Notes under the pieces: model-generated
The model's database searches: none
Seen by the model: the letters and a program-made list of their open reading frames with translations, nothing else
Told to the model about the DNA's origin: nothing
Translations under genes and position numbers: made by a program
DNA from: Salinarchaeum sp. IM2453
GTDB taxonomy: Archaea; Halobacteriota; Halobacteria; Halobacteriales; Salinarchaeaceae
NCBI RefSeq assembly: GCF_019693215.1
Contig: NZ_CP081183.1
Coordinates: 1,677,226-1,741,225 of the forward strand
Reading direction: 5' to 3'
DNA length: 64,000 bases
Shown: positions 44,259-54,533 of the stretch, in pieces
Numbering within the stretch: position 1 is the first letter of the stretch
Layout: each line of letters starts with the position of its first letter

Positions 44259-44282
44259 TCCCAAATCTTGTACACCGGATTT

Positions 44283-44585
44283 TTAGAGATCTGCAAGCTC
44301 GTCTACGAGTTCATCGCCTTGGTCGAGAAGGGTTTTGGAGGCTTTGACTGCTTCTGCGTCTTGTCGTCCGATGAATTTTTTGAGGACGTAGAATTCGATT
44401 TGGTCGTTGAGGTAGAGTTCGACGACTGCTTCTTTGAATTTCTCGTCGTCTTCGACGTCATCCAGGTATTCTTGGAGTGCTTCTATGAGTATTTCTGTCC
44501 GGTTTTTGTGCGTGATTTCAGCTGCTACGTCGGTTTTCTGGATGAGATCTTCTGGCAGTCTGAAGTTGACTCGTGTGGTTCCCAT
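44283..44585 (-). CDS. Ribbon-helix-helix antitoxin/regulator
   Basis: A 100-residue protein beginning MGTTRVNFRLPEDLIQKTDV, a classic ribbon-helix-helix strand (TTRVNFRLPED), followed by two helices (ITHKNRTEILIEALQEYL). It forms DNA-binding dimers. The C-terminal half is a longer helical tail (VVELYLNDQIEFYVLKKF) that could bind the PIN partner encoded 24 bp downstream. Two TGTAC half-sites (44601-44616, TGTACATACATTGTAC) lie just upstream of the start and could be the operator. Confidence 0.82.
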   Translation of the reverse strand: MGTTRVNFRLPEDLIQKTDVAAEITHKNRTEILIEALQEYLDDVEDDEKFKEAVVELYLNDQIEFYVLKKFIGRQDAEAVKASKTLLDQGDELVDELADL

Positions 44586-44673
44586 TGGATACAACCCTCT
44601 TGTACATACATTGTACCCACAGAGTTAAATAGCTAACACCCACAACACCCAGAATCACCTACCTTATGACCAC

Positions 44674-44851
44674 GCACACAACGTTCGGATTGACGACGAT
44701 CTCTACAATCAAATCAATGACAGAGACAGCTAACTCCTTAGTCAAGCGCTCGTACGGTTCCGACGTACGAGCGCGTGCATGGTACCGTGAATTCCGTGAA
44801 GTTGTCCTGATGTGTCTTGTCTATAACATCAAGCGCTACATCAAACCATGA
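44674..44851 (+). pseudogene. Transposase C-terminal fragment (IS5/IS4-like), frameshifted
   Basis: One frame gives HNVRIDDDLYNQINDRDS; after a frameshift near 44727-44737 the sequence continues TANSLVKRSYGSDVRARA, then WYREFREVVLMCLVYNIKRY and stops at 44851. Asn-Ser-x-x-Lys-Arg followed by Tyr-Arg-Glu-Phe-Arg-Glu is the end of haloarchaeal DDE transposases of the IS5/IS4 kind (the conserved Glu region). The catalytic Asp residues and the rest of the gene are missing. A relic. Confidence 0.6.
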
Positions 44852-45078
44852 AATCCGGCATATTATGGCGATTCAATAGATCCACTTAATCCGAACCATC
44901 ATCTCCCACTGACACATTGAACTCAATTCGTATGCTTGCTTGCTATTCATCTTTTGTGATGTGTTCTATCATACCTAGCATTGCATTCGGTGTGCTTAAG
45001 TAAGGTCATGAAGAATTTACGTGTACGATACGTGTAGGGAGGTGACTCCCGAGTCCACAAGGGCGAAATGTTATGTGC

Positions 45079-45161
45079 GTCGTGGTAGCCTAGCCTGGTC
45101 AAGGCGCAGGGTTGCTAACTCTGTGGCGCAAGCCTCCGGGGTTCAAATCCCCGCCACGACG
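45079..45161 (+). tRNA. tRNA-Ser (anticodon GCT)
   Basis: Acceptor GTCGTGG pairs with CCACGAC, discriminator G. The anticodon loop TTGCTAA has anticodon GCT, reading AGC/AGU. The variable arm is long (TGTGGCGCAAGCC), as required for tRNA-Ser. 83 nt, CCA not encoded. It precedes the ribosomal protein block by 73 bp on the same strand, a common archaeal arrangement. Confidence 0.95.
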
Positions 45162-45234
45162 CTTTGTGAATCCCCCAACGATGATTGGGTGGTTCCATCC
45201 GTTTCACGTATCAATCAAACAACAATAACGACAC

Positions 45235-45723
45235 ATGAGTCAAGAAGAACAAGATCAATCCGATGATGATCTTCGATACTTCGTTCGGATCGGTACAACC
45301 GATCTTGACGGAACGAAGTCAATCGAACGGTCATTGATCGAGATGAAAGGTATTGGTCGGCGGACGGCCCGTCTTATTGCCGATAAAGCCGGTGTTGATC
45401 GACGAAAAACACTCGGTGCACTCGACGATGATACCATCGATGCCATCATCGATGCAGTCGAGAACTATGCAGATCAAGTGCCGGAGTGGCTGGCAAACCG
45501 CCGAAACGACTTCTATACCGGTGAGACAACACACGAGACCGGTAATGAGCTTGAGATGACACGACAGCAGGATATCAACCGGATGAAGATGATCGATTCG
45601 TACAAAGGTGTTCGGCACAAGCGTGGACAGAAGGTACGCGGACAGCGTACGAAGTCCACTGGCCGAACAGAAGGTACGATCGGTGTGAATGTTGAAGAGA
45701 TCAAAGAGGAGAGTGGTGAATAA
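45235..45723 (+). CDS. rps13: Small subunit ribosomal protein uS13
   Basis: A 162-residue uS13, located in the head of the 30S subunit and contacting tRNA and 50S bridges. After an acidic N-terminal start ([20 protein letters not shown]) come the family helix-hairpin-helix [19 protein letters not shown]-like region ([20 protein letters not shown]) and the basic C-terminal tail [19 protein letters not shown]. First protein gene of the rps13-rps4-rps11-rpoD operon; rps4 follows after 2 bp. Confidence 0.97.
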   Translation: MSQEEQDQSDDDLRYFVRIGTTDLDGTKSIERSLIEMKGIGRRTARLIADKAGVDRRKTLGALDDDTIDAIIDAVENYADQVPEWLANRRNDFYTGETTHETGNELEMTRQQDINRMKMIDSYKGVRHKRGQKVRGQRTKSTGRTEGTIGVNVEEIKEESGE

Positions 45724-45725
45724 CT

Positions 45726-46247
45726 ATGCCGCTTGGATCATCGACAAAGCGATACGAAACACCAAACCACCCATTCCAGGGTGAACGGATCGCTTCTGAA
45801 CACGATCTTATCAATCGGTACGGTCTGAAAAACAAAGAAGAACTTTGGCGTGCACAGTCGGAACTCCGTCGAATGCGTCGTGAGGCTCGGGAAATCCTTG
45901 GTCAAGTAAGCACTGAGGATGACGTTGAGTCTGAAGGTGACGAGTTCCTCACGCGACTCAAACGCTATGGGTACCTTGACCCAGAAGATTCGCTTGAGGC
46001 TGTCTTGGCACTTGAAGTAAACGACGTCCTCGAACGTCGACTTCAGACTATCGTCTACCGCCAAGGCCTGGCTAACACACCAGATCAAGCACGTCAGTTT
46101 GTTTCTCACGGTCATATCACGATTAACGACCAGCGAGTTCGTCGCCCTTCATACACTGTTGAAGTTGATGAGGAAGACTTCATTGAGTTTGAAGAGACGA
46201 GCCCACTGGCTGATGACCTACATCCAGAACGAGCGGAGGGACAATAA
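45726..46247 (+). CDS. rps4: Small subunit ribosomal protein uS4
   Basis: A 173-residue primary rRNA-binding protein that starts 30S body assembly. The S4 RNA-binding domain is visible at about residues 105-150 ([36 protein letters not shown]). The N-terminus [20 protein letters not shown] is typical for archaeal S4. The C-terminus is acidic. The start is 2 bp after the rps13 stop and the stop is 2 bp before rps11. Confidence 0.97.
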   Translation: MPLGSSTKRYETPNHPFQGERIASEHDLINRYGLKNKEELWRAQSELRRMRREAREILGQVSTEDDVESEGDEFLTRLKRYGYLDPEDSLEAVLALEVNDVLERRLQTIVYRQGLANTPDQARQFVSHGHITINDQRVRRPSYTVEVDEEDFIEFEETSPLADDLHPERAEGQ

Positions 46248-46249
46248 CT

Positions 46250-46633
46250 ATGGCAGAAGATCGCTGGGGCATTGCCCACGTGCACGCATCGTTTAACAAC
46301 ACCATCCTTACGATTACTGACTTGTCGGGCGCTGAGACGATTGCGAAGTCTTCGGGTGGTGCTGTAGTCAAACAGAACCGAGATGAAGCGTCGCCATACG
46401 CAGCAATGCAGATGGCAGAGAAGGTTGCTGAAGAAGTTATGGAAGAAGGAATTGAAGGCGTTCACGTCCGCGTTCGTGGACCAGGTGGCAATCTCCAGAA
46501 AAGCCCCGGTCCAGGCGCACAGGCGACGATTCGAGCACTGGCTCGCGCTGGACTCGAAATCGGCCGCATTGAAGACGTGACGCCAATTCCACACGACGGT
46601 TCACGTCCGCCAAAAGGCAAGAGTGGATACTAA
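46250..46633 (+). CDS. rps11: Small subunit ribosomal protein uS11
   Basis: A 127-residue platform protein near the E site. [20 protein letters not shown] and [20 protein letters not shown] are diagnostic, and the chain ends [16 protein letters not shown], close to the archaeal/eukaryotic consensus. One base separates its stop from the rpoD start. Confidence 0.98.
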   Translation: MAEDRWGIAHVHASFNNTILTITDLSGAETIAKSSGGAVVKQNRDEASPYAAMQMAEKVAEEVMEEGIEGVHVRVRGPGGNLQKSPGPGAQATIRALARAGLEIGRIEDVTPIPHDGSRPPKGKSGY

Positions 46634-46634
46634 T

Positions 46635-47411
46635 ATGGAAGATTACGAAGTCGAGTTCATTGAATACGGTGATCGGTCCGCTCGTTTCGTTATTCGAAAC
46701 GTGACACCGGCATTTGCAAATGGTCTTCGGCGTGCGATGATTACTGACGTTCCGACACTGTCGATTGACACTGTCCGCATGGTCGAGAATTCCTCGGTCA
46801 TGTTTGATGAGCAACTCGCACTTCGACTTGGCCTTGTTCCACTAACAACGCCGGTCGACGAGTTTGAAGAGGGTGACACCGTTACACTTTCACTCGATGT
46901 TGAAGGACCTAACACGGCATACTCAGGTGACCTTATTTCATCGGATTCGATGGTCGAGCCAGCTGATGATAACATCCCAATTATTGACCTGAAAGACGGC
47001 CAGCGACTTGAGCTGGAAGCTGACGCGGTGCTTGACAGTGGCACTGAACACGCCAAGCACCAAGGCGGAGTCTCAGTTGGTTACCGCCATCTCCAGTATG
47101 TTGAGGTCACTGGTGAGCGCGGTGAATTCGAAGAGGATGAAACGAACATCCTCCGCGGTGTCATCGAAGAGCGTGAACCAGAGTATGCTGATGCTGACAC
47201 TAAGATGGGTGAGTTGGTCCTTACCGAAGAATTCGACAATGATCTTTCAAACCGGTATCCCGGTTACAATGTCGAAGTACACGACGTAGAGAATGCATTT
47301 GTCTTCCACGTTGAAACGGATGGATCATTCTCGGTAGAGACGCTTGTCAAGGAAGCAGCAAAGACGCTTGACGAACGCGCAGCAGAACTAGAACAGGCAG
47401 TACAACTATAA
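46635..47411 (+). CDS. rpo3: RNA polymerase subunit Rpo3 (RpoD)
   Basis: A 258-residue counterpart of bacterial alpha and eukaryotic Rpb3, needed for polymerase assembly with Rpo11. It starts [20 protein letters not shown] and carries the alpha motif [20 protein letters not shown]. The domain 2 insertion that holds a 4Fe-4S cluster in some archaea has no Cys here; the whole protein lacks Cys, so no cluster. The ATG at 46635 follows the rps11 stop immediately; an upstream in-frame ATG at 46623 would overlap rps11. It is last of this operon segment before tRNA-Leu. Confidence 0.96.
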   Translation: MEDYEVEFIEYGDRSARFVIRNVTPAFANGLRRAMITDVPTLSIDTVRMVENSSVMFDEQLALRLGLVPLTTPVDEFEEGDTVTLSLDVEGPNTAYSGDLISSDSMVEPADDNIPIIDLKDGQRLELEADAVLDSGTEHAKHQGGVSVGYRHLQYVEVTGERGEFEEDETNILRGVIEEREPEYADADTKMGELVLTEEFDNDLSNRYPGYNVEVHDVENAFVFHVETDGSFSVETLVKEAAKTLDERAAELEQAVQL

Positions 47412-47421
47412 TATGTCTCTG

Positions 47422-47492
47422 AAACCCCTTTCAACTGACGGCCGATCTTGCCCGCGAACTCGACGGCTACCCGTTAGTATCGAAAGGGGTTT
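47422..47492. terminator. 11-bp inverted repeat between rpoD and tRNA-Leu
   Basis: AAACCCCTTTC at 47422-47432 is exactly complementary to GAAAGGGGTTT at 47482-47492, with 49 bp between. It starts 10 bp after the rpoD stop and ends 29 bp before tRNA-Leu. In an RNA this would bring the end of rpoD close to the tRNA. It may be a processing or attenuation structure, or part of a terminator; I cannot decide from sequence. Confidence 0.5.
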
Positions 47493-47521
47493 GAAGGAGT
47501 ACACGTTACATGCGGGTGCAC

Positions 47522-47606
47522 GCAGGGATAGCCAAGTCTGGCCAACGGCGCAGCGTTCAGGGCGCTGTCCCGTAGGGGTCCGCAGGTTCAAATCCTGCTC
47601 CCTGCA
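47522..47606 (+). tRNA. tRNA-Leu (anticodon CAG)
   Basis: Acceptor GCAGGGA pairs with TCCCTGC, discriminator A as for Leu. The anticodon loop TTCAGGG gives anticodon CAG, reading CUG. A long variable arm (GTCCCGTAGGGGTCC) marks a class II tRNA. 85 nt, CCA not encoded. It lies between rpoD and rpl18e on the same strand, an arrangement conserved in haloarchaea. Confidence 0.95.
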
Positions 47607-47636
47607 TCCCGCTTTTTCATCTCTTGGAGGGAATTT

Positions 47637-47987
47637 ATGAGTAAAACAAATCCACGACTTACCAGTCTCATTGCCGAACTGAAGTCGGTTGCTCGTGAAA
47701 GCGACGCTGATGTCTGGAGTACTATCGCCTCCCAGCTTGAGAAGCCTCGTCGATCCCATGCTGAGGTCAACCTCGGTCGGATCGAACGCTACGCTCGGGA
47801 GGATGAGACCGTTGTTGTCCCAGGAAAGGTCCTAGGAAGCGGCTCACTCCAGAAGTCAGTCACAGTCGCAGCAGTTGATTTTTCCTCGACTGCTGAAACG
47901 AAGATCAACCAGGTCGGCGAGACGCTAACATTAGAACAGGCAATCAAACAGAACCCAGAAGGAACCAGCGTTAGGGTGATTCAATGA
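47637..47987 (+). CDS. rpl18e: Large subunit ribosomal protein eL18
   Basis: A 116-residue archaeal/eukaryotic-specific 50S protein. [20 protein letters not shown] at the N-terminus, [20 protein letters not shown] in the middle and [19 protein letters not shown] near residue 70 are diagnostic. It follows tRNA-Leu by 30 bp with GGAGGG 7-12 bp before the ATG. Its stop overlaps the rpl13 start by 4 bp. Confidence 0.97.
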   Translation: MSKTNPRLTSLIAELKSVARESDADVWSTIASQLEKPRRSHAEVNLGRIERYAREDETVVVPGKVLGSGSLQKSVTVAAVDFSSTAETKINQVGETLTLEQAIKQNPEGTSVRVIQ

Positions 47988-48424
47988 ACCAAGCAAAATT
48001 TGACGCTGATGTAGTCATTGATGCTCGAGATTGTATTCTCGGGCGTGTTGCTAGCCAGGTCGCACAGCGAGCTCTTGACGGCGAGCGAGTTGCCGTTGTT
48101 AATGCAGAGCGCGCTGTAATCACTGGTCGCGAAGAGCAGGTCATGGAGAAGTTCCGAAAGCGACGTGACCTTGGTTCTGATCGAGGACCGTACTATCCAA
48201 AGCGACCGGATCGAATCTTCAAACGATCTATTCGTGGAATGCTTCCGCATAAAAAGCAGCGTGGACGAGACGCGTTTGAACGTGTCCGTGTCTACGTTGG
48301 AGATCCGTTTGATGATGCTGACCCAGTCGTTCTTGATGGTACATCATTGGATCGCTTGTCAAACATCAAATTCGTCCAATTGGGCGATATCAGCGAACAA
48401 CTCGGTGCTAACGTAACATGGTAA
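47984..48424 (+). CDS. rpl13: Large subunit ribosomal protein uL13
   Basis: A 146-residue 50S protein. [40 protein letters not shown] and the archaeal [20 protein letters not shown] are clear. It overlaps rpl18e by ATGA and rps9 by 7 bp (ATGGTAA), which implies tight translational coupling in this operon. Confidence 0.97.
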   Translation: MNQAKFDADVVIDARDCILGRVASQVAQRALDGERVAVVNAERAVITGREEQVMEKFRKRRDLGSDRGPYYPKRPDRIFKRSIRGMLPHKKQRGRDAFERVRVYVGDPFDDADPVVLDGTSLDRLSNIKFVQLGDISEQLGANVTW

Positions 48425-48813
48425 CGAACACCAGCGGAAAAAAGAAAACAGCGATTGCGCGAGCGACGGTACGAGACGGTTCTGGTCGTGTGCGAATCAA
48501 TTCGCAACCAGTTGAACTTGTCGAGCCTGAGTCGGCCCAACTGAAGATGCTTGAGCCGTTCCGAATTGTTGAGGACCTTCGTGATGACATCGATATTGAA
48601 GTCGATGTTGAAGGTGGCGGTGTGATGGGTCAGGCAGACGCCGTCCGAACAGCTATTGCCCGTGGCATCGTCCAGCATACTGGCGATGCTGAACTCCGTG
48701 ATGCATACATGGAGTTCGATCGTTCCCTGTTGGTTAACGACGTCCGGCAGTCTGAAGCAAAGAAATGGGGCGGACCGGGCGCACGAGCACGCTATCAAAA
48801 ATCATATCGATAA
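48418..48813 (+). CDS. rps9: Small subunit ribosomal protein uS9
   Basis: A 131-residue 30S head protein whose C-terminal tail reaches the P-site t[23 protein letters not shown] opens the family pattern, with [20 protein letters not shown] in the core and the invariant [10 protein letters not shown] at the end. It overlaps rpl13 and precedes rpoN by 2 bp. Confidence 0.97.
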   Translation: MVTNTSGKKKTAIARATVRDGSGRVRINSQPVELVEPESAQLKMLEPFRIVEDLRDDIDIEVDVEGGGVMGQADAVRTAIARGIVQHTGDAELRDAYMEFDRSLLVNDVRQSEAKKWGGPGARARYQKSYR

Positions 48814-48815
48814 CC

Positions 48816-49010
48816 ATGATGGTACCAGTCCGGTGTTTCACCTGCGGGAACGTTGTTGGTGAACACTGGGAAGAATTTAAGCAACGGACAGAAGAGGGCG
48901 GCGAGGATCCAGAGAAGGTGCTTGATGACCTTGGTGTTGAACGGCACTGCTGCCGACGGATGCTCGTCTCACATAAAGACCTCGTCGATATCGTTTCCCC
49001 ATATCAATGA
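48816..49010 (+). CDS. rpo10: RNA polymerase subunit Rpo10 (RpoN)
   Basis: A 64-residue zinc-binding polymerase subunit (Rpb10 homologue). It starts [20 protein letters not shown] with the atypical CxxC, followed by [11 protein letters not shown] near residue 45, giving the CX2CGX-nCC zinc site. Two adjacent ATGs (48816, 48819) could start; the MMVP form is typical of haloarchaea. Its stop (TGA) overlaps the rpoK start. Confidence 0.96.
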   Translation: MMVPVRCFTCGNVVGEHWEEFKQRTEEGGEDPEKVLDDLGVERHCCRRMLVSHKDLVDIVSPYQ

Positions 49011-49186
49011 TGAACGAACGACACACTCGGTACGAACGGTCACGCATTCTGGGCGCACGGTCACTGCAGGTGTCCCATGGAGCGCCGGTACTGATTGATA
49101 CTGATCAGACTGAACCGATCCTTATTGCTGCCGAGGAATACGATGCTGGTGTCCTTCCGTTTACTGTTGATCGAGGTGGAGATTAA
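49007..49186 (+). CDS. rpo6: RNA polymerase subunit Rpo6 (RpoK)
   Basis: A 59-residue subunit equivalent to bacterial omega and Rpb6, which stabilises the largest subunit. The sequence reads [20 protein letters not shown], continues [20 protein letters not shown] and ends [10 protein letters not shown], the Rpb6 core. Either ATG (49007 or 49010) can start it; the first overlaps the rpoN stop (ATGA). Its stop TAATG shares a base with the enolase start. Confidence 0.95.
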   Translation: MMNERHTRYERSRILGARSLQVSHGAPVLIDTDQTEPILIAAEEYDAGVLPFTVDRGGD

Positions 49187-50391
49187 TGGTCGTAATCGGG
49201 GATATTCGACTTCGACGTGTGCTTGACTCTCGCGGTAATCCAACCGTTGAGGCTGATGTCCTGACTGAATCTGGTGGCTTTGGTCGAGCTGCCGCACCAT
49301 CAGGTGCCTCAGTGGGTGAGCATGAAGCAGTTGAACTTCCTCCCCGTGAAGCGATTGCCGCTGCTCGTGAGCAGGTCATCCCTCGCTTACTTGGAGAGGT
49401 ACACGTCGGAGATCAGCGCTCGGTCGATCAGATGCTACACGCTGCCGACGGGACAAATAACTTCTCAGACATTGGCGCTAACGCCGCTGTTGCGATTTCA
49501 ATGGCAACGGCTAAGGCAGCAGCCGATACAATTGGAATTCCACTGTATCAACACCTTGGTGGAGCTTTCCGCGGTGACAACTTCCCGATTCCACTTGGGA
49601 ATGTACTTGGCGGTGGTGAGCACGCTGCTGATGCAACTGACATTCAGGAATTCCTTTCTGCTCCTGTTGGTGCGCCAAGTGTCTCGGATGCTGTCTTCGC
49701 TAATGCTGCGGTCCACGCCAGAGTCGCTGAACTGCTCGAGGAACGCGGCGTAGCCTGTGGCAAAGGCGATGAAGGCGCTTGGGCTCCATCCATTGATGAT
49801 GCTGAAGCGCTTGAAATCTCAGCTCAGGCGATTGATGATGTTGCTTCTGAGGTTGGCTTCGATATTCAGCTTGGACTCGATGTTGCCGGATCTGAGCTCT
49901 ATGACGCCGACACAGAGTCATATCAATATAGCGATGAGGACCGCAGTCGATCCGAGCAGATCGACTACATCTCAACGTTAGTTGAAGAATACGATCTCGT
50001 GTACGTAGAGGATCCGCTTGATGAGAATGACTTTGATGGGTTTGCTGAACTTACTGATCGAGTTGGCGACCGGACACTTATTTGCGGTGACGATCTCTTC
50101 GTCACGAACACTGACCGATTGCAGCAGGGAATTGACATGGGGGCGGCCAACAGTATCCTAATCAAGCCAAACCAGATTGGCACACTTACGGATGCAGTTG
50201 ATGCTGTTGAACAAGCCCACCGAAATGAATACACGTCGGTTATCTCTCATCGATCTGGAGAAACGGAGGATACGACGATTGCACACCTCGCTGTTGCAAC
50301 AGATGCTGAGTTCATCAAAACTGGCGCTGTTGCTGGCGAGCGAACTGCCAAGCTAAATGAGCTAATCCGTATCGAGGACGATGCAATATGA
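49186..50391 (+). CDS. eno: Enolase
   Basis: A 401-residue phosphopyruvate hydratase of glycolysis/gluconeogenesis, interconverting 2-phosphoglycerate and phosphoenolpyruvate with two Mg ions. [32 protein letters not shown], the metal ligands in [26 protein letters not shown] and GDDLFVTN, the catalytic Lys in [12 protein letters not shown], and [20 protein letters not shown] are all present. It begins at the last base of rpoK's stop and ends overlapping rps2 by 4 bp, as in the conserved haloarchaeal rpoN-rpoK-eno-rps2 cluster. Confidence 0.98.
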   Translation: MVVIGDIRLRRVLDSRGNPTVEADVLTESGGFGRAAAPSGASVGEHEAVELPPREAIAAAREQVIPRLLGEVHVGDQRSVDQMLHAADGTNNFSDIGANAAVAISMATAKAAADTIGIPLYQHLGGAFRGDNFPIPLGNVLGGGEHAADATDIQEFLSAPVGAPSVSDAVFANAAVHARVAELLEERGVACGKGDEGAWAPSIDDAEALEISAQAIDDVASEVGFDIQLGLDVAGSELYDADTESYQYSDEDRSRSEQIDYISTLVEEYDLVYVEDPLDENDFDGFAELTDRVGDRTLICGDDLFVTNTDRLQQGIDMGAANSILIKPNQIGTLTDAVDAVEQAHRNEYTSVISHRSGETEDTTIAHLAVATDAEFIKTGAVAGERTAKLNELIRIEDDAI

Positions 50392-51146
50392 GTGAAAACG
50401 AATCCGAACAAGAGGGTCTTGACGCTGCTGAAGCAGACGCCGATGTCGAAGCCGTTGAAGAAACTGAAGCCGAAGCAGCAGCAGAAGCCGAAGCACAGGA
50501 CGCGTCGGAGCAAGAAGCATCCGACGACGAACCACAATTAGACGACGATGTCCTTGGCGATGAGGAAGCCGATCTTCTCATTCCAGTCGAGGAATATCTT
50601 GGTGCTGGTGTCCATATTGGTACCCAGCAGAAGACAAACGACATGGAGCGGTACATCCATCGGGTACGAACTGACGGTCTGTACGTACTCGATATCTCCC
50701 AGACAGACAAGCGCATTCGTACTGCCGCTGATCTGCTGTCAAACTACGATCCAGGACAGATCTTGGTCACTTCTTCCCGACAGTACGGGCGTTTCCCAGC
50801 TGAGAAGTTCGCTGAAGCAGTTGGTGCCCGTGCCCGGACAGGCCGGTTTATTCCTGGGACACTAACGAACCCACAGTATGAGGAATACATTGAGCCGGAT
50901 ATCCTTGTAGTTACTGACCCAATTGGTGACTCACAGGCAGTCAAGGAGGCTGTCACCGTTGGTATTCCGGTTATTGCAATGTGTGACTCCAATAATACGA
51001 CCAGCAACGTCGATCTTGTTGTTCCAACAAACAACAAGGGTCGAAAAGCACTGGCGGTTGTTTACTGGCTACTTGCAAACGAAACCCTCGACCGACGCGG
51101 TGCCGATCCGAACCGATCTCTCGAGGAGTTCGAAGGCGGTATATAA
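50388..51146 (+). CDS. rps2: Small subunit ribosomal protein uS2
   Basis: A 252-residue 30S protein. The first about 60 residues are an acidic extension ([20 protein letters not shown] and similar) found in haloarchaeal S2. The family core begins [20 protein letters not shown] and includes [40 protein letters not shown] and [20 protein letters not shown]. It overlaps enolase by ATGA and precedes mevalonate kinase by 63 bp. Confidence 0.97.
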   Translation: MSENESEQEGLDAAEADADVEAVEETEAEAAAEAEAQDASEQEASDDEPQLDDDVLGDEEADLLIPVEEYLGAGVHIGTQQKTNDMERYIHRVRTDGLYVLDISQTDKRIRTAADLLSNYDPGQILVTSSRQYGRFPAEKFAEAVGARARTGRFIPGTLTNPQYEEYIEPDILVVTDPIGDSQAVKEAVTVGIPVIAMCDSNNTTSNVDLVVPTNNKGRKALAVVYWLLANETLDRRGADPNRSLEEFEGGI

Positions 51147-51209
51147 ACGAAACGCAATTTCTTGTTCCGTGTCGTAACGGATTAACCATATCTCCCCGTA
51201 GCCGTTGGC

Positions 51210-52196
51210 ATGACCACTTCTAGTGCACCCGGGAAAATATACCTCTTTGGAGAACACGCTGTAGTATATGGCGAACCAGCTGTGCCCTGTGCAATTGAGC
51301 AACGAGCTAGGGTAACTGTTGAACAACGTTCAGATACCGCTCTCCGTGTCTCTGCTGATGATCTCACGCTTGACGGGTTCACCGTCGAGTATGATGGTGC
51401 CGCAACTGGTGTTCCAGATGTTGATGTTCCGCAAGCACTGGTCGAAGCTGCAATGAGTTATGTGCAGGATGCAATTAATCAGGCGCTTGACGCAGCAGAT
51501 GTTGAAGATGCTGGATTCGAAATCTCAATTGAAAGCGATATTCCACTTGGCGCTGGCCTTGGCTCCTCTGCCGCCGTTGTCGTTGCTACGATTGATGCTG
51601 CCACCCGTGAATTAGGAACTGTTCTTTCTGCAGAAGAGATTGCGGATCGTGCATATCACGTCGAGAATACCGTGCAAAATGGTGAAGCTTCTCGGGCTGA
51701 TACGTTCTGTTCTGCTATGGGAGGTGCCGTTCGTGTCGAAGGTGACTCCTGTGGCTGCATTAACGCTCCATCAGACCTCCCAATCGTGATCGGCTACGAT
51801 GGCGGTAGTGGCGATACCGGGAAACTCGTTGCCGGAGTCCGTGATCTTCGCAATGAATACACCTTCGCGTCAGACACAATCTCTACAATTGGCGATCTTG
51901 TGCGCCGCGGTGAAACTGCACTGGCCGAGGGCGATACTGAACGAATTGGCGAACTGATGAATATTAACCACGGGTTACTCTCTGCTCTGGGTGTTTCCTC
52001 ACGCTCGCTGGCTAACATGGTTTGGGCGGCCCGTGATGCTGGTGCGCACGGTGCGAAACTTACTGGTGCTGGTGGCGGTGGCTGTATCGTTGCCTTGGAT
52101 CCAACCGACGAAACAGAAACTGCACTGCAATATACGCCAGGATGTGAACGCGCATTTCGCGCTGAGCTCACAGAAACCGGGGTGACCCAAGTATGA
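51210..52196 (+). CDS. mvk: Mevalonate kinase
   Basis: A 328-residue GHMP kinase that phosphorylates mevalonate in the isoprenoid pathway supplying archaeal lipids. It starts with APGKIYLFGEHAVVYGEPAV, has the ATP-binding loop DIPLGAGLGSSAAVVVATID near residue 115 and the GHMP motif 3 HGAKLTGAGGGGCIVAL near residue 280. The stop overlaps the next gene, isopentenyl phosphate kinase, by 4 bp, so two steps of the same pathway are coupled. Confidence 0.96.
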   Translation: MTTSSAPGKIYLFGEHAVVYGEPAVPCAIEQRARVTVEQRSDTALRVSADDLTLDGFTVEYDGAATGVPDVDVPQALVEAAMSYVQDAINQALDAADVEDAGFEISIESDIPLGAGLGSSAAVVVATIDAATRELGTVLSAEEIADRAYHVENTVQNGEASRADTFCSAMGGAVRVEGDSCGCINAPSDLPIVIGYDGGSGDTGKLVAGVRDLRNEYTFASDTISTIGDLVRRGETALAEGDTERIGELMNINHGLLSALGVSSRSLANMVWAARDAGAHGAKLTGAGGGGCIVALDPTDETETALQYTPGCERAFRAELTETGVTQV

Positions 52197-52954
52197 GCGA
52201 TCAAATACTGCTTAAGCTCGGTGGAAGCGTCATCACGGAGAAAGATCGCACGGAAACACTTGACGGCCCAACGCTTCGATCAGTTACCGAAGCAATAGGG
52301 ACACATTATTCTTCTTCAGACGATCTCATCATTGTCCACGGTGGAGGTAGCTTCGGCCACCATCACGCTGATAACCATGGTGTTACAACAACGAGCGGGT
52401 CGTCGGACTATCGTGCCGCTATGGATATACACGGCGCTATGAAGACGCTCAACACATTTGTTCTAGACCGACTTCATGACCAGTCGATTCCCGCTGTCCC
52501 TGTCCATCCGTTCTCTGTTGCTTCTCGATCTGCAGACGGATCACTTGACTATCCGGTGACACACATCCAGAGATTACTCGATGAGGGCTTTGTCCCAGTG
52601 ACTCATGGCGATGTGGTCGCACATGAAAATCAAGGAGTTACCATACTCAGCGGCGATGAAATCATCGCTCATTTTGGACGTGCGCTTGAACCAGATCGAA
52701 TCGGACTCTGCTCAACTGTCCCCGGTGTGCTTGATGAGGAGGATGTCGTAATCGATCAAATCACAGCGTATGAATCAGTAAGCTCTGTCCTCGGTGACAG
52801 CAGTGCCACTGATGTAAGCGGCGGCATGGCAGCGAAGGTCAAAGAGTTGCTCTCTCTTGGCCATGAATCATATATCTTCGACCCTTCATCAATTGACCAG
52901 TTTTTTTCTGCTGGACATCCCGGTACAAGAATTGTTTCAGAAAACTTCAAATAG
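52193..52954 (+). CDS. ipk: Isopentenyl phosphate kinase
   Basis: A 253-residue amino-acid-kinase-fold enzyme that makes isopentenyl diphosphate from isopentenyl phosphate, the archaeal variant of the mevalonate route. LKLGGSVITEKDRTE, HGGGSFGHHHADNHG (with the catalytic His) and VTHGDVVAHENQGVTILSGD are the family motifs, with TDVSGGMAAKVKELLSL near the C-terminus. It overlaps the mevalonate kinase gene by ATGA. The next gene, RNase J, follows after 237 bp in which no gene is seen. Confidence 0.95.
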   Translation: MSDQILLKLGGSVITEKDRTETLDGPTLRSVTEAIGTHYSSSDDLIIVHGGGSFGHHHADNHGVTTTSGSSDYRAAMDIHGAMKTLNTFVLDRLHDQSIPAVPVHPFSVASRSADGSLDYPVTHIQRLLDEGFVPVTHGDVVAHENQGVTILSGDEIIAHFGRALEPDRIGLCSTVPGVLDEEDVVIDQITAYESVSSVLGDSSATDVSGGMAAKVKELLSLGHESYIFDPSSIDQFFSAGHPGTRIVSENFK

Positions 52955-53191
52955 TCTCTGATCTTCGTATCCATTCCCTTTTTAGGTATGCATGAACTAC
53001 ATCTTACATAACCGAGTACACGGTCGTCCAATTGGGCAGATGACCGGCGCATTGCCGATCGACGTGCAATCGGCCAACGCTGGCCGCTTACACTGACGGC
53101 AATCGTCACATGGCTATCCGTTAGTGGACTATCAGCCCTATGTACAGACCGGCTCTCTGCCCTCTGTGGACGCCGTCTCGGATGAGGAACT

Positions 53192-54532
53192 ATGGAAATC
53201 GAAATTGCTACAATTGGCGGTTATGAAGAAGTTGGTCGGCAGATGACGGCGGTGCGGGCTGGTGACGATGTTGTCATCTTTGACATGGGACTGAACTTGT
53301 CCCAGGTCCTGATCCACGACAACGTCGAAACCGAGCGGATGCATAGTCTTGACTTAATTGACATGGGAGCAATCCCTGATGACCGAGTTATGTCGGATAT
53401 TGAAGGCGATGTCAAGGCAATCGTTCCGACACACGGACACCTTGACCACATCGGTGCGATCTCAAAACTTGCACACCGATATGACGCACCAATCATTGCA
53501 ACGCCGTTCACTATCGAGCTTGTAAAACAGCAAATCGAAGGTGAACAGAAGTTCGGCGTTGAGAATGATCTGGTGAAAATGGATGCGGGCGACTCGATGG
53601 TTATTGGTGATGAAGGCGTCGAACTTGAATTTGTCAACGTTACTCACTCAATCATCGACGCGATCAACCCAGTGCTTCATACACCTGAAGGGGCAATCGT
53701 CTATGGGCTTGACAAACGACTTGACCACACGCCAGTGATCGGCGATCCAATCGATATGAAGCGATTCCGCGAGATTGGACGTGAAGGCGTTCTCTGTTAC
53801 ATTGAAGATTGTACCAACGCTGGCAAAAAGGGCCGTACTCCAAGTGAGTCAGTTGCTCGACGCCATCTCAAAGACGTGATGTACAGCATTGAGGATTATG
53901 ACGGTGGTGTTGTCGCGACGACATTCTCAAGCCATATTGCCCGTGTCACTTCACTTGTCGAGTTTGCTAAGGATATTGGTCGTCAGCCAGTTCTCCTCGG
54001 CCGATCCATGGAAAAGTACTCTGGAACTGCGGAGCGACTAGACTTCGTTGACTTCCCAGACGATCTTGGCATGTTTGGACATCGGAAGTCTGTGGACCGT
54101 ACATTCAAGCGGATCATGAATGAGGGCAAAGAAGACTTCCTCCCAATTGTGACCGGCCATCAGGGTGAGCCTCGAGCGATGCTCACGCGTATGGCCCGAG
54201 GAGAAACACCATATCAGCTTGATAATGGTGACAAGGTCATCTTCTCTGCCCGTGTGATTCCTGAGCCAACAAATGAGGGACAGCGATATCAGGCTGAAAA
54301 GCTCCTTGGTATGCAGGGTGCTCGTATCTATGACGATATTCACGTCTCCGGACACCTTAACCAAGAGGGCCACTATCAGATGATCGACGCCCTTCAGCCA
54401 CAGAATATTATCCCAGCACACCAAGACATGGGAGGTATGGCTCCATATGTTGATCTGGCAGAGGATGAGGGGTACCGAGCCGGTCGCGACCTTCATGTGA
54501 CCCGAAACGGAAATACTATTCAACTAGTTTGA
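53192..54532 (+). CDS. Archaeal ribonuclease J
   Basis: A 446-residue metallo-beta-lactamase/beta-CASP nuclease, 5'-3' exoribonuclease in RNA maturation and decay. The zinc motif [20 protein letters not shown] is at about residues 71-90. Further ligand His residues are in [13 protein letters not shown] and the beta-CASP motif [14 protein letters not shown]. The C-terminal [20 protein letters not shown] and NIIPAHQD complete the active site. The length is typical of the archaeal RNase J clade. It sits between isopentenyl phosphate kinase and GGPP synthase, a conserved haloarchaeal order, and its stop is 1 bp from the next start. Confidence 0.95.
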   Translation: MEIEIATIGGYEEVGRQMTAVRAGDDVVIFDMGLNLSQVLIHDNVETERMHSLDLIDMGAIPDDRVMSDIEGDVKAIVPTHGHLDHIGAISKLAHRYDAPIIATPFTIELVKQQIEGEQKFGVENDLVKMDAGDSMVIGDEGVELEFVNVTHSIIDAINPVLHTPEGAIVYGLDKRLDHTPVIGDPIDMKRFREIGREGVLCYIEDCTNAGKKGRTPSESVARRHLKDVMYSIEDYDGGVVATTFSSHIARVTSLVEFAKDIGRQPVLLGRSMEKYSGTAERLDFVDFPDDLGMFGHRKSVDRTFKRIMNEGKEDFLPIVTGHQGEPRAMLTRMARGETPYQLDNGDKVIFSARVIPEPTNEGQRYQAEKLLGMQGARIYDDIHVSGHLNQEGHYQMIDALQPQNIIPAHQDMGGMAPYVDLAEDEGYRAGRDLHVTRNGNTIQLV

Positions 54533-54533
54533 G

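Noticed and set aside
52955-53191. Possible small gene between isopentenyl phosphate kinase and RNase J
   Set aside because: All frames are short or lack a credible start and family; the 237 bp look non-coding.
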